Of a DNA stretch of 64,000 nt, positions 51,886-60,148 are shown one piece after another. The notes beneath the pieces were generated by a model. It had not been told where the DNA came from, ran no database searches, and saw nothing but the letters and a program-made list of their open reading frames with translations. Numbering within the stretch: position 1 is the first letter of the stretch; each line of letters starts with the position of its first letter. The position numbers were made by a program, and so were the translations under genes. The stretch covers positions 62,001 through 126,000 of the forward strand of contig JBBDJH010000002.1 of assembly GCA_040879985.1 (NCBI GenBank), given 5' to 3'. The stretch comes from VRUE01 sp040879985. GTDB lineage: Bacteria; Actinomycetota; Thermoleophilia; Solirubrobacterales; 70-9.

Positions 51886-52227
51886 ATGGCCACCCCTCGC
51901 ATGCGCCGCATCAACGAGGTGCTCCGCGAGGTGATCGGCGCAGCGATCGTCACCGAGCTGAGCGACCCTCGGATCGGCTTCGTCACCGTGACCTCGGTCG
52001 AAACCAGCCCAGACCTGCGCAGCGCCAAGGTGCACGTCAGCGTGCTCGGCGACAAGGACGCGCGCGCGGAGGCGCTGACCGGGCTGCGTTCCTCGCACGG
52101 CGTCCTGCAGGCGAAGATCGCCGCCGAGACCCGGATGAAGCGCACCCCTACGCTGAGCTTCCACTACGACCCGACGGTCGAGCGGGGAATGAGGATCTCC
52201 AAAATGCTCGAAGAAGAGGAAAAATGA
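51886..52227 (+). CDS. rbfA: Ribosome-binding factor A
   Basis: A 113-residue KH-fold protein that matures the 16S rRNA 5' end. Conserved segments: RMRRINEVLREVI, LSDPRIGFVTVTSVE, and the C-terminal RTPTLSFHYDPTVERGMRI. It starts two bases after infB and overlaps nrnA by 4 bases. Confidence 0.94.
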   Translation: MATPRMRRINEVLREVIGAAIVTELSDPRIGFVTVTSVETSPDLRSAKVHVSVLGDKDARAEALTGLRSSHGVLQAKIAAETRMKRTPTLSFHYDPTVERGMRISKMLEEEEK

Positions 52228-53225
52228 GCGAGACCACCGACATCGACGCGACCGCGATCGAGCGCGTCGCCCACGAGATCCGCAGCCGCGACCGCTTCCT
52301 GCTCACCGCCCACGAGGGCCCCGACGGCGACGCGCTCGGCTCGCTGCTCGGCATGCACCGCCTGCTCACCCAGCTCGGCAAGGACTCGGTGATGTTCCTC
52401 GCCGCGAAGGAGTTCCCGCTGCCGATCGAGTACCGCTTCCTGCCCCTCGAGGAGGTCTTCCACGAGGCCCCGGCCGACATGGCGGATCGCACCGCGATCT
52501 TCCTCGACTGCGGCAACATCGACCGCATGCCGGTCGACTTCCTCGCCGCCGAGGGCCTCTTCACGATCAACATCGACCACCACCACGACAACACCGGGTT
52601 CGGCGACGTCAACCTGGTCGAGGTCGACGCCTCCTGCACCGCCGAGATCGTCTACGAGCTGGCGATCCTGCTCGGCGCGCGGATCACCGCCGAGATGGCG
52701 ACGGCGCTCTACGTCGGGCTGATCACCGACACCGGCAAGTTCATGTACGAGAACACCAACGCGCGCACCCACCGGATCGCCGCCGACCTGATCGAAGCCG
52801 GGGTCGACGTCGACGAGACCTACCGCCGCCTCTACGAGCACGTGCCGCTGGAGAAGCTGCGCCTGCTCTCGCGCGCCCTCGACGGGCTCCAGCACCACTG
52901 CGACGGCCTGCTCGTCCTCGCCTACGTCACCGCCGCCGACTACGAGGCGAGCGGCGCCGGCGAGGAGATGACCGAGGGGATCATCGACCACCTGCGCTCG
53001 GTCGAGGGCGCCAAGGTCGCCGCCCTGATCCGCGACCTCGGCGACCGCGGCCGCGCCGCCCGCAAGGTCAGCCTGCGCTCCAGCGACGGCGGGATCGACG
53101 TCTCGGCGATCGCCCGGGCCACCGGCGGCGGCGGCCACAAGCGCGCCGCCGGCTTCTCCACCGACCTCGAGCCGGACGAGCTGGTGAAATTTCTCTGCGG
53201 CGAGGTCACCGCCCAGCTCTCTTGA
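52224..53225 (+). CDS. nrnA: DHH-family phosphoesterase, NrnA-like (oligoribonuclease/pAp phosphatase)
   Basis: A 333-residue protein. DHH motifs: EGPDGDALGS, LDCGN, NIDHHHDN, and the DHHA1 substrate motif GGGGHKRAAGF. NrnA degrades short RNA or pGpG and 3'-phosphoadenosine phosphate. Its position between rbfA and truB is conserved in many bacteria. The stop overlaps the truB start (TTGA). Confidence 0.92.
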   Translation: MSETTDIDATAIERVAHEIRSRDRFLLTAHEGPDGDALGSLLGMHRLLTQLGKDSVMFLAAKEFPLPIEYRFLPLEEVFHEAPADMADRTAIFLDCGNIDRMPVDFLAAEGLFTINIDHHHDNTGFGDVNLVEVDASCTAEIVYELAILLGARITAEMATALYVGLITDTGKFMYENTNARTHRIAADLIEAGVDVDETYRRLYEHVPLEKLRLLSRALDGLQHHCDGLLVLAYVTAADYEASGAGEEMTEGIIDHLRSVEGAKVAALIRDLGDRGRAARKVSLRSSDGGIDVSAIARATGGGGHKRAAGFSTDLEPDELVKFLCGEVTAQLS

Positions 53226-53854
53226 CGGTTCTGCTCTGCGACAAGCCGGCGGGGATCAGCTCGCACGACCTGGTCCAGGCGGTGCGGCGCGAGCGCGGCT
53301 GCAAGGCGGGGCACGCCGGCACCCTCGACCCCTTCGCGACCGGCCTGCTGCTGGTCCTGCTCGACGGCGCGACCCGGCTGCAGCGATTCCTCACCGAGCT
53401 GCCGAAGACCTACCTGGCGACGGCCCGGCTCGGCTGGCGCTCGAGCAGCGGCGACCCCGACGGCGAGCTGACCGAGACCGGGCGGATGCCGGCGAGCCTC
53501 GAGCTGCCGACCGGCACGGTCCGCCAGCGGGTGCCGATGACCTCCTCGGTCCGGGTCGGCGGCGAGCGGCTCTACCGCAAGGCGCAGCGCGGCGAAACGG
53601 TGACCACGCCGCCGCGCGACGTCGAGATCCACCGTGCCGAGCTGCTCGGCCGCGAGGCGGACCTCGCCCGCTACGAGATCGAGTGCTCCACCGGCACCTA
53701 CGTCCGCACCCTGATCGAGACCCTCGGCGACGCCTACTGCGCCGAGCTGCGCCGCACCGCGATCGGCCCCTTCCGGGTCGAGGATGCCGGCGAGGAGGTC
53801 TCGGCCGAGCGGGTCGGCGAGCTGATCCCCGCCGCGGCCGAGGCGATGCGCTGA
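53222..53854 (+). CDS. truB: tRNA pseudouridine-55 synthase TruB, short form
   Basis: A 210-residue enzyme with the catalytic Asp in HAGTLDPFATGLL and later the conserved STGTYVRTLIETLG. It makes pseudouridine 55 in tRNA. It is shorter than the roughly 290-310 residues common in the family and ends soon after the catalytic core (LIPAAAEAMR), so the C-terminal PUA-like domain is missing. TTG start overlapping the nrnA stop. It abuts ribF (TGATG). Confidence 0.92.
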   Translation: MTVLLCDKPAGISSHDLVQAVRRERGCKAGHAGTLDPFATGLLLVLLDGATRLQRFLTELPKTYLATARLGWRSSSGDPDGELTETGRMPASLELPTGTVRQRVPMTSSVRVGGERLYRKAQRGETVTTPPRDVEIHRAELLGREADLARYEIECSTGTYVRTLIETLGDAYCAELRRTAIGPFRVEDAGEEVSAERVGELIPAAAEAMR

Positions 53855-54744
53855 TGGCCAACATCGAGGTGACCAGACTGCCCGAGGCGGCGCCGCGGCC
53901 GCGCAAGGTCGCGATCGGCACCTTCGACGGGGTCCACCGCGGCCACCGGGCGGTGATCGAGGGCGCCGACACCGTGCTCACCTTCAACCCGCACCCGCTC
54001 GAGGTGATCCACCCGGCGGCGCTGCCGAAGCTGATCATGCCCTTCGGGGTCAAGCGCGACGTGATCGAGGGCCTCGGCGTGCGCGAGCTCGTCGTCATCC
54101 CCTTCGACCGCGAGTTCGCCGAACGCTCCGCCGAGGACTTCGTCGAGCACGTGCTGATCGAGCGGCTGGGCGCCGAGCAGGTCTCGGTCGGCGAGAACTT
54201 CCGCTTCGGCGCCAAGGCGAAGGGCGACGCGGCGATGCTGAGCGCGCGGGCGGAGTTCGAGACGCGCGTCGTGCCACTGGTCGAGGTCGGCGGCGAGACG
54301 GTCTCCTCGACCCGGATCCGGGCGCTGATCGCGGCCGGCGAGATGGCCGCCGCGCGGCGCTGCCTCGGCGCCCCGTTCATGGTCGAGGGGACCGTCGTCG
54401 AGGGCGACCAGCGCGGCCGCGAGCTCGGCTTCCCGACCGCCAACATCGTCCCCGACGACCGCCTCGCCTACCCCGGGCACGGCGTCTTCGCCGCCTTCGC
54501 CGACGGCGTTCCCGCCGCCGTCAACGTCGGCGTCAGGCCGACCTTCGACAGCGGCCGCGGGGTGCTGATCGAGACCTACCTGATCGATCGCGACGAAGAC
54601 CTCTACGGGCGCACGCTGCGCGTCGCCTTCGTCGAGCGGCTGCGCGGCGAGAGGCGCTTCGCGAGCGTCGAGGAGCTGATCGCCCAGATGCGGATCGACG
54701 TCGAGGACGCGAGGCGTGTCTGTGCTAGCTTCACCGACGGATGA
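53854..54744 (+). CDS. ribF: Bifunctional riboflavin kinase/FAD synthetase
   Basis: A 296-residue enzyme making FMN and FAD. N-terminal adenylyltransferase: IGTFDGVHRGHRAV and FGVKRDVIEGLGV, then the SSTRIRALIAAGEM signature. C-terminal flavokinase: GDQRGRELGFPTANI and NVGVRPTF. The starting ATG at 53854 shares a base with the truB stop. Position next to truB and rpsO is the usual one. Confidence 0.95.
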   Translation: MANIEVTRLPEAAPRPRKVAIGTFDGVHRGHRAVIEGADTVLTFNPHPLEVIHPAALPKLIMPFGVKRDVIEGLGVRELVVIPFDREFAERSAEDFVEHVLIERLGAEQVSVGENFRFGAKAKGDAAMLSARAEFETRVVPLVEVGGETVSSTRIRALIAAGEMAAARRCLGAPFMVEGTVVEGDQRGRELGFPTANIVPDDRLAYPGHGVFAAFADGVPAAVNVGVRPTFDSGRGVLIETYLIDRDEDLYGRTLRVAFVERLRGERRFASVEELIAQMRIDVEDARRVCASFTDG

Positions 54745-55010
54745 GCCTCGCCAAGGAGAAGAAGACCGAGCTGATCGGCAAGTACGGCCGCGCCGAGCAG
54801 GACACCGGCTCGGCCGAGGTCCAGGTCGCGCTGCTCACCGAGCGGATCAACGAGCTCACCGAGCACCTGCGCTCGCACGCCAAAGACCACCACTCGCGCC
54901 GCGGCCTGCTGATGCTCGTCGGCAAGCGCCGCCGCATGCTCCGCTACCTCGAGCGCACCGACCTCGAGCGCTACCGCGCTCTGGTCGCGGACCTGGGCCT
55001 GCGCCGCTAG
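54741..55010 (+). CDS. rpsO: 30S ribosomal protein S15
   Basis: An 89-residue ribosomal protein of normal length with the signature DTGSAEVQVALLTERINELTEHL and SRRGLLMLVGKRRRMLRYL. It binds 16S rRNA helices 20-22. The ATG overlaps the ribF stop (ATGA). pnp follows after a 91-base leader, the classic rpsO-pnp arrangement. Confidence 0.97.
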   Translation: MSLAKEKKTELIGKYGRAEQDTGSAEVQVALLTERINELTEHLRSHAKDHHSRRGLLMLVGKRRRMLRYLERTDLERYRALVADLGLRR

Positions 55011-55066
55011 CGCGGACCGCCCTGTAGTCTCCAGCGCGAAAGAGAACGCGAGTTCTGAAAGCAGAT

Positions 55067-55085
55067 GGCCACCATCCGGGTGGCC
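55067..55085 (+). promoter_or_regulatory. Hairpin next to the pnp ribosome binding site
   Basis: Perfect 7-bp stem GGCCACC/GGTGGCC with a 5-base loop, directly before GGAGG (55086-55090) and 16 bases before the pnp ATG. In E. coli, pnp is autoregulated through a processed leader hairpin. This stem is placed for a similar role (inference). Confidence 0.5.
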
Positions 55086-55101
55086 GGAGGTAGGACAACA
55101 G

Positions 55102-57318
55102 ATGAGCATGTTTGACGTAAGCCGGGTTTCGGCGGAGATCGGCGAGGATCAGATCTCATTCGAGACGGGCAAGCTGGCCAGGCAGGCGGGCGGCGCCGTT
55201 GTCGTGCAGTCGGGGGACACGATCGTCCTCTGCACCGCGACGATGGGCAGCCTCCGCGACGTAGACTTCCTTCCCCTCACCGTCGATATCGAGGAGCGCA
55301 TGTACGCCGCGGGCAAAATCCCCGGCTCGTTCTTCCGGCGCGAGGGCAAATCGAGCGACAAGGCGACCCTTACCTGTCGGATGATCGACCGGCCGATCCG
55401 GCCGCTCTTCCCGAAGGGCTGGCACTACGAGACCCAGCTCGTCGCGACCCCGCTCTCGGTGGATCACGTCCACCCCTACGACATCCTCGCGATGAACGGC
55501 GCCTCGGCGGCGCTGGCGATCTCGCCGATTCCCGTCGCCGCCCACGTCGGCGCGGTGCGGATCGGCAAGCTCGACGGCGACTTCGTCGTCAACCCGCCGG
55601 AGGAGCGGATGGAAGAGCTCGAGCTCGACCTGATCGTCGCCGGCACCGACGAGGCGATCCTGATGGTCGAGGCGGGCGCCGACGGCGTCACCGAGCAGGA
55701 GATCCTCGACGCGCTCGACATCGCCCACGGCGAGATCAAGAAGCTCGTCGCGGCGATGGACGAGCTGCAGCAGAAGGCCGGCAAGGAGAAGGTCGAGGTC
55801 GAGGCGCCCAAGATCGACGAGGGCCTGATCGACGAGATCCGCGCCTCGCACGGCCAGGCTCTGGTCGACGCGATCGCGACCGAGGGCAAGCTCGAGCGCT
55901 ACGAGGCGATCGACGGCGTCAAGGACGAGGTGGTCGCCAAGTACGCGGCCGAGTCCGACGACGAGAAGCGCGTGGCCGAGGTCAAGGCCGCTTTCGGCTC
56001 GATCGAGAAGGACACGATCCGCAAGGCGATCGCGGTCGACAAGAAGCGCCCCGACGGGCGCGCCCAGGACGAGATCCGGCCGATCGAGTGCGAGGTCGAC
56101 ATCTCCCCGCGCGTGCACGGCTCGGCCCTCTTCACCCGCGGTGAGACGCAGATCCTCTCCAACGTCGCGCTTGGCACGACGCGGATGGACATGCGGCTCG
56201 ACACGCTCGGGTTGCAGACGACCAAGCGCTTCTGGCACCACTACAACTTCCCGCCCTTCTCGGTCGGGGAGGCCGGCTTCATGCGCGGCCCGAAGCGGCG
56301 CGACATCGGCCACGGGGCGCTCGCCGAGCGGGCGCTGGAGGCGACGATCCCCGACGAAGAGAGCTTCCCCTACGTGCTGCGGGTCGTCTCGGAGACGCTC
56401 GAGTCCAACGGCTCCTCGTCGATGGGCTCGGTCTGCGCCTCCTCGATGGCCCTGCAGGCGGCCGGGGTACCGGTCAGCGCGCCGGTAGCCGGCGTCGCGA
56501 TGGGCCTGATCAAGGAGGGCGACGACTACATCGTGCTCACCGACATCGCCGGCGTCGAGGACCACCTCGGCGACATGGACTTCAAGATCGCCGGCACCGC
56601 GGAGGGGATCACCGCCCTGCAGATGGACATCAAGATCAGCGGCGTCACCTTCGAGATCCTCACCGACGCCCTCGAGCAGGCAAACAAGGGCCGCCAGTTC
56701 ATCCTCGGCAAGATGGCCGAGGCGATCGACGGCCCGCGCGAGATCCTCTCTCAGCACGCGCCGCGGATCGAGTCGATCAAGATCGACCAGGAGAAGATCG
56801 GCGCCGTGATCGGCAAAGGCGGGGAAACCATCCGCGCCCTCTGCGAGGAGTTCGAAGCGGAGATCGACGTCGAGGACGACGGCACGATCCGCATCTACGC
56901 TCCGACCGGCCAGCTGGTCGAAGCCTGCGTGGCCCGGATCGAGTCGATGACCAAGGAGGCCGAGGTCGGCGACAAGTACCCCGCCGCCAAAGTCGTCAAG
57001 ACGACCGCCTTCGGCGCCTTCGTCGAGCTGGTCAAAGGCACCGACGGGCTGCTGCACATCTCCAACGTCAAGCCCGGCGAGCGGGTCGACTCGGTCGACG
57101 ACGTGCTCAGCTCCGGCGACGTGATCGACGTCACCGTGGTCGAGGTCGACCGCGAGCGCGGCCGCGTCGGCCTGCGCCTCTCCGACGACCCGTCGGTCGC
57201 CGGCAAGTCGGCGGAGGAGCTGGCCTCGGTCGGCTCCGGCGACGGCGGCCCGCCCCGGCGCAACGGCGGCGATCGCGAGCGCGGCGGCCGCCGGCGCGAG
57301 CGCGAGCGGCGCAACTAG
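55102..57318 (+). CDS. pnp: Polyribonucleotide nucleotidyltransferase (PNPase)
   Basis: A 738-residue phosphorolytic 3'-5' exoribonuclease. Two RNase PH domains: the first shows FLPLTVDIEERMYAAGKIPG and FFRREGKSS, the second RGETQILSNVALGT with GSSSMGSVCASS and the catalytic DMDFKIAGT. KH (VIGKGGETIRALCEEF) and S1 (YPAAKVVKTTAFGAFVEL) domains follow, ending in a basic Arg/Gly-rich tail. It degrades and tails RNA, probably alongside RNase J encoded downstream. Confidence 0.97.
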   Translation: MSMFDVSRVSAEIGEDQISFETGKLARQAGGAVVVQSGDTIVLCTATMGSLRDVDFLPLTVDIEERMYAAGKIPGSFFRREGKSSDKATLTCRMIDRPIRPLFPKGWHYETQLVATPLSVDHVHPYDILAMNGASAALAISPIPVAAHVGAVRIGKLDGDFVVNPPEERMEELELDLIVAGTDEAILMVEAGADGVTEQEILDALDIAHGEIKKLVAAMDELQQKAGKEKVEVEAPKIDEGLIDEIRASHGQALVDAIATEGKLERYEAIDGVKDEVVAKYAAESDDEKRVAEVKAAFGSIEKDTIRKAIAVDKKRPDGRAQDEIRPIECEVDISPRVHGSALFTRGETQILSNVALGTTRMDMRLDTLGLQTTKRFWHHYNFPPFSVGEAGFMRGPKRRDIGHGALAERALEATIPDEESFPYVLRVVSETLESNGSSSMGSVCASSMALQAAGVPVSAPVAGVAMGLIKEGDDYIVLTDIAGVEDHLGDMDFKIAGTAEGITALQMDIKISGVTFEILTDALEQANKGRQFILGKMAEAIDGPREILSQHAPRIESIKIDQEKIGAVIGKGGETIRALCEEFEAEIDVEDDGTIRIYAPTGQLVEACVARIESMTKEAEVGDKYPAAKVVKTTAFGAFVELVKGTDGLLHISNVKPGERVDSVDDVLSSGDVIDVTVVEVDRERGRVGLRLSDDPSVAGKSAEELASVGSGDGGPPRRNGGDRERGGRRRERERRN

Positions 57319-57322
57319 AGGT

Positions 57323-58594
57323 TTGCCCGCCGCGAAGCTGAGCGAGCTGGGCTCGGGCGTCCGGGTCGTGACCGAGGAGGTTCCCTCGGTCCGATCCGTG
57401 GCGCTGGGGCTCTGGGTCCGCACCGGGTCGAGGAACGAGACGCCGGCCCAGGCGGGCGTCTCGCACTTCCTCGAGCACCTGCTCTTCAAGGGCACGGCGC
57501 GGCACTCGGCGATCGAGATCTCCGAGCTCTTCGACGGGCTTGGCGCCTCGGTCAACGCGGCGACCGGCAAGGAGACGACGCACCTGCACGCGCGCTTCCT
57601 CGACGAGCACACCGAGGAGGTCTTCGACCTGCTGGCGGAGATGCTGCTGGCGCCGACCTACCCCGAAATCGACTCCGAGCGCGACGTCGTGCTCGAGGAG
57701 ATCGCGATGTACGAGGACGAGCCGCAGGATCGCGTCCACGACATCCTCGCCGAGGCCGTCTTCGGCGCCCACCCGCTGGGCCGGCGCGTGCTCGGCGAGG
57801 CCGAGGTGATCTCCTCGATCCCGGTGCCCGACATCGAGGCCTACCGCGAGCACCGCTACACCGGCGCCCACGTCGTCGTCGGCGCCGCCGGCCACCTCGC
57901 GCACGAGCGCATCGTCGCCCTGGCCGAGCGCCTCGTCGCACCGCCCGCCGGCTCGAACGGCGTCGCCTCGGCCGAACATCCCGCCGCCGAGGGGCGCCTG
58001 CGCTTCTACCCGAAGGACACCGAGCAATACCACATCTGCTTCGGCGCGCCGGGGATCGTGCGCGACGACGAGCGCCGCTACGGGCTCGCCGTGCTCGACT
58101 CGATCTTCGGCGGCTCGACCTCCTCGCGGCTCTTCCGCGAGGTGCGCGAGAAGCGCGGCCTCGCCTACTCGGTCGGCTCCTACAGCGAGCAGTACACCGA
58201 CTCCGGCCTGGTCGCGACCTACGTCGGCACCCGCGAGGACAACGTCGAGGAGGCCTGCGCGGTGATCGGCGCCGAGCTGGAGCGCCTGCGCAGCGAGCCG
58301 GTCTCGGCCGCCGAGCTGGCGCGGGCGAAGGAGAACGTCAAGGGCCGCCTCGTGCTCTCCTCGGAGTCGACCGCGGCGCGGATGACGCGGATCTCGCGCG
58401 CGACCCTGTTCGGGTTGCCGATCGAAAGCCTCGACGCGATGCTGGCCAAGGTCGACGCGGTCGAGGTCGACGAGCTGAGCGAGCTGGCGGCGGCCCTCTA
58501 CGGCCCCGAGCGGCTCTCGGCCGCCTGCGTCGGCCGCGACGAGGAATGCTTCCGCAAGGCGCTGGCGCCGGTCAGCGAGGCGCTGGTCGGATGA
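57323..58594 (+). CDS. M16 family zinc peptidase (processing-protease-like)
   Basis: A 423-residue peptidase with the inverted zinc motif HFLEH (48-52) and the downstream Glu in ERDVVLEEI. The C-terminal homologous half is intact (GGSTSSRLFREVREKRGLAYSVGS). These often lie after pnp (YmxG in Bacillus). Substrates are unknown. The TTG start at 57323 lies 5 bases after the pnp stop. It overlaps dapB by 4 bases. Confidence 0.92.
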   Translation: MPAAKLSELGSGVRVVTEEVPSVRSVALGLWVRTGSRNETPAQAGVSHFLEHLLFKGTARHSAIEISELFDGLGASVNAATGKETTHLHARFLDEHTEEVFDLLAEMLLAPTYPEIDSERDVVLEEIAMYEDEPQDRVHDILAEAVFGAHPLGRRVLGEAEVISSIPVPDIEAYREHRYTGAHVVVGAAGHLAHERIVALAERLVAPPAGSNGVASAEHPAAEGRLRFYPKDTEQYHICFGAPGIVRDDERRYGLAVLDSIFGGSTSSRLFREVREKRGLAYSVGSYSEQYTDSGLVATYVGTREDNVEEACAVIGAELERLRSEPVSAAELARAKENVKGRLVLSSESTAARMTRISRATLFGLPIESLDAMLAKVDAVEVDELSELAAALYGPERLSAACVGRDEECFRKALAPVSEALVG

Positions 58595-59256
58595 TCCGCG
58601 TTGCCGTCTCCGGCGCCGCGGGCCGCATGGGGCAGACGGTCTGCACCGCGGTCGAGGGCGCTGAGGGCATGCAGCTCGCCGCCAAGGCCGACCCGGCGCT
58701 CGGCGTCGAGCTCACCGACACGCTGGGCGACGCCGACGTCGTCGTCGACTTCAGCACCCCCGAAACCGCGCTCGCCAACGCGAGCGCCTGCCTCGAGGCA
58801 GGCGTCCACGTCGTGCTCGGCACGACCGGCTTCGACCTCGAGGCTTTGCGCGAGGCGGCCGAGGCCGGCGCGGCCAACTGCTTCGTCGCCCCCAACTTCG
58901 CGATCGGCGCCGTGCTGCTGATCGAGGCCGCGCAGACGATCGCCCGCCACATGCCGGAGTGCGAGATCGTCGAGCTGCACCACGACCGCAAGCTCGACGC
59001 CCCGTCGGGCACCGCGAGACGGACCGCCGAGCTGATCGGGGCCGCCGGCGGCAACGTCCACGAGCCGATCCACTCGGTGCGGCTGCCGGGCCTGGTCGCC
59101 CACCAGGAAGTGATCTTCGGCGGCGAGGGGCAGACGCTCTCGCTGCGCCACGACTCGATCGACCGGATCTCCTTCATGCCCGGCGTGCTGCTCGCCGTGC
59201 GCCGGGTCGCGGGCCTGTCCGACCGCTTCACCGTCGGCCTCGAGAAGCTGCTGTGA
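58591..59256 (+). CDS. dapB: 4-hydroxy-tetrahydrodipicolinate reductase
   Basis: A 221-residue NAD(P)H enzyme of lysine and diaminopimelate synthesis. N-terminal GAAGRMG (8-14) binds the cofactor; VELHHDRKLDAPSGTA holds the catalytic His pair and Lys; FGGEGQTL and the C-terminal helix follow. It is somewhat shorter than the roughly 245-270 typical, mostly in the first domain. ATGA overlap with the protease gene; dapA follows with a GTGA overlap. Confidence 0.94.
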   Translation: MIRVAVSGAAGRMGQTVCTAVEGAEGMQLAAKADPALGVELTDTLGDADVVVDFSTPETALANASACLEAGVHVVLGTTGFDLEALREAAEAGAANCFVAPNFAIGAVLLIEAAQTIARHMPECEIVELHHDRKLDAPSGTARRTAELIGAAGGNVHEPIHSVRLPGLVAHQEVIFGGEGQTLSLRHDSIDRISFMPGVLLAVRRVAGLSDRFTVGLEKLL

Positions 59257-60146
59257 GTACGCTGACGCCGATGACCGAGTTGCGCGGAGTTCTGACGGCG
59301 ATGGCGACGCCCTTCGAGCCGGGCGGGGCCGTCGACGAGGCGGCGGCGCGCCGGCTCGCCGCCTACCTGGTCGAGCACGGCTCGCACGGCGTGGTGGTAG
59401 CCGGCTCGACCGGCGAGGCGGCGACCCTAGACGACACCGAGCACATCGCGCTGCTGGCGGCGATCGTCGATGAGATCGGCGCCGCGGCGACGGTGATCTG
59501 CGGCACCGGCACCAACGACACCCGCCACTCGGTCGAGCTGACCAAGGCGGCTGCCGATGCGGGTGCAGACGGCGCCCTGATCGTCACGCCCTACTACAAC
59601 AAGCCCACCTTCGCGGGGATCCGCGCCCACTTCGAAGCGATCGCCGCCGCCGTCCCCGGCCTGCCGCTGATCGCCTACAACATCCCCTCGCGGGTCGTGA
59701 TCAACGTCGGCCCCGCCGAACTGGCCGAGCTGGCCGAGATCGACGGCGTGGTCGCGGTCAAGCAGGCCAACAACGACGAGCTGCAGCAGGTCGAGGGGCT
59801 CGCCCTGCTGGCCGGCAACGACGACGGCTTCCTGCGCACGCTGGAGCTGGGCGGCGCCGGCGGCATCCTCGTCGCCTCCCACCTCGCGGGACCGCAGATG
59901 CGCGAGATGTGGGACGCCGCGCAAAGCGGCAACCTCGAGCTTGCGGCGAGCATCGACGCCGGGCTCAGGGACTTCTACGACGCGGTCGGGGTCGTAACCA
60001 ACCCGATCCCGATCAAGGCGGCCCTGGCCATGGCGGGGTTGATCGAGACCGACGCGTTGCGCCTGCCGCTGGTTCCGGCCGGTTCCGAGGAACGCAAGGC
60101 GATCGCCGCCGCGCTCGAGCGCGGCGGGCTGTTGGCGGCGAGCTGA
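59253..60146 (+). CDS. dapA: 4-hydroxy-tetrahydrodipicolinate synthase
   Basis: A 297-residue TIM-barrel aldolase joining pyruvate and aspartate semialdehyde. Schiff-base Lys170 in VAVKQANND, Tyr142 in AYNIPSR, and VTPYYNKP are all seen; GSTGEAATL binds the carboxylate. I use the GTG at 59253 overlapping the dapB stop; an ATG at 59271 is an alternative. dapB-dapA-rnj order is common in Gram-positives. Confidence 0.96.
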   Translation: MSTLTPMTELRGVLTAMATPFEPGGAVDEAAARRLAAYLVEHGSHGVVVAGSTGEAATLDDTEHIALLAAIVDEIGAAATVICGTGTNDTRHSVELTKAAADAGADGALIVTPYYNKPTFAGIRAHFEAIAAAVPGLPLIAYNIPSRVVINVGPAELAELAEIDGVVAVKQANNDELQQVEGLALLAGNDDGFLRTLELGGAGGILVASHLAGPQMREMWDAAQSGNLELAASIDAGLRDFYDAVGVVTNPIPIKAALAMAGLIETDALRLPLVPAGSEERKAIAAALERGGLLAAS

Positions 60147-60148
60147 CG

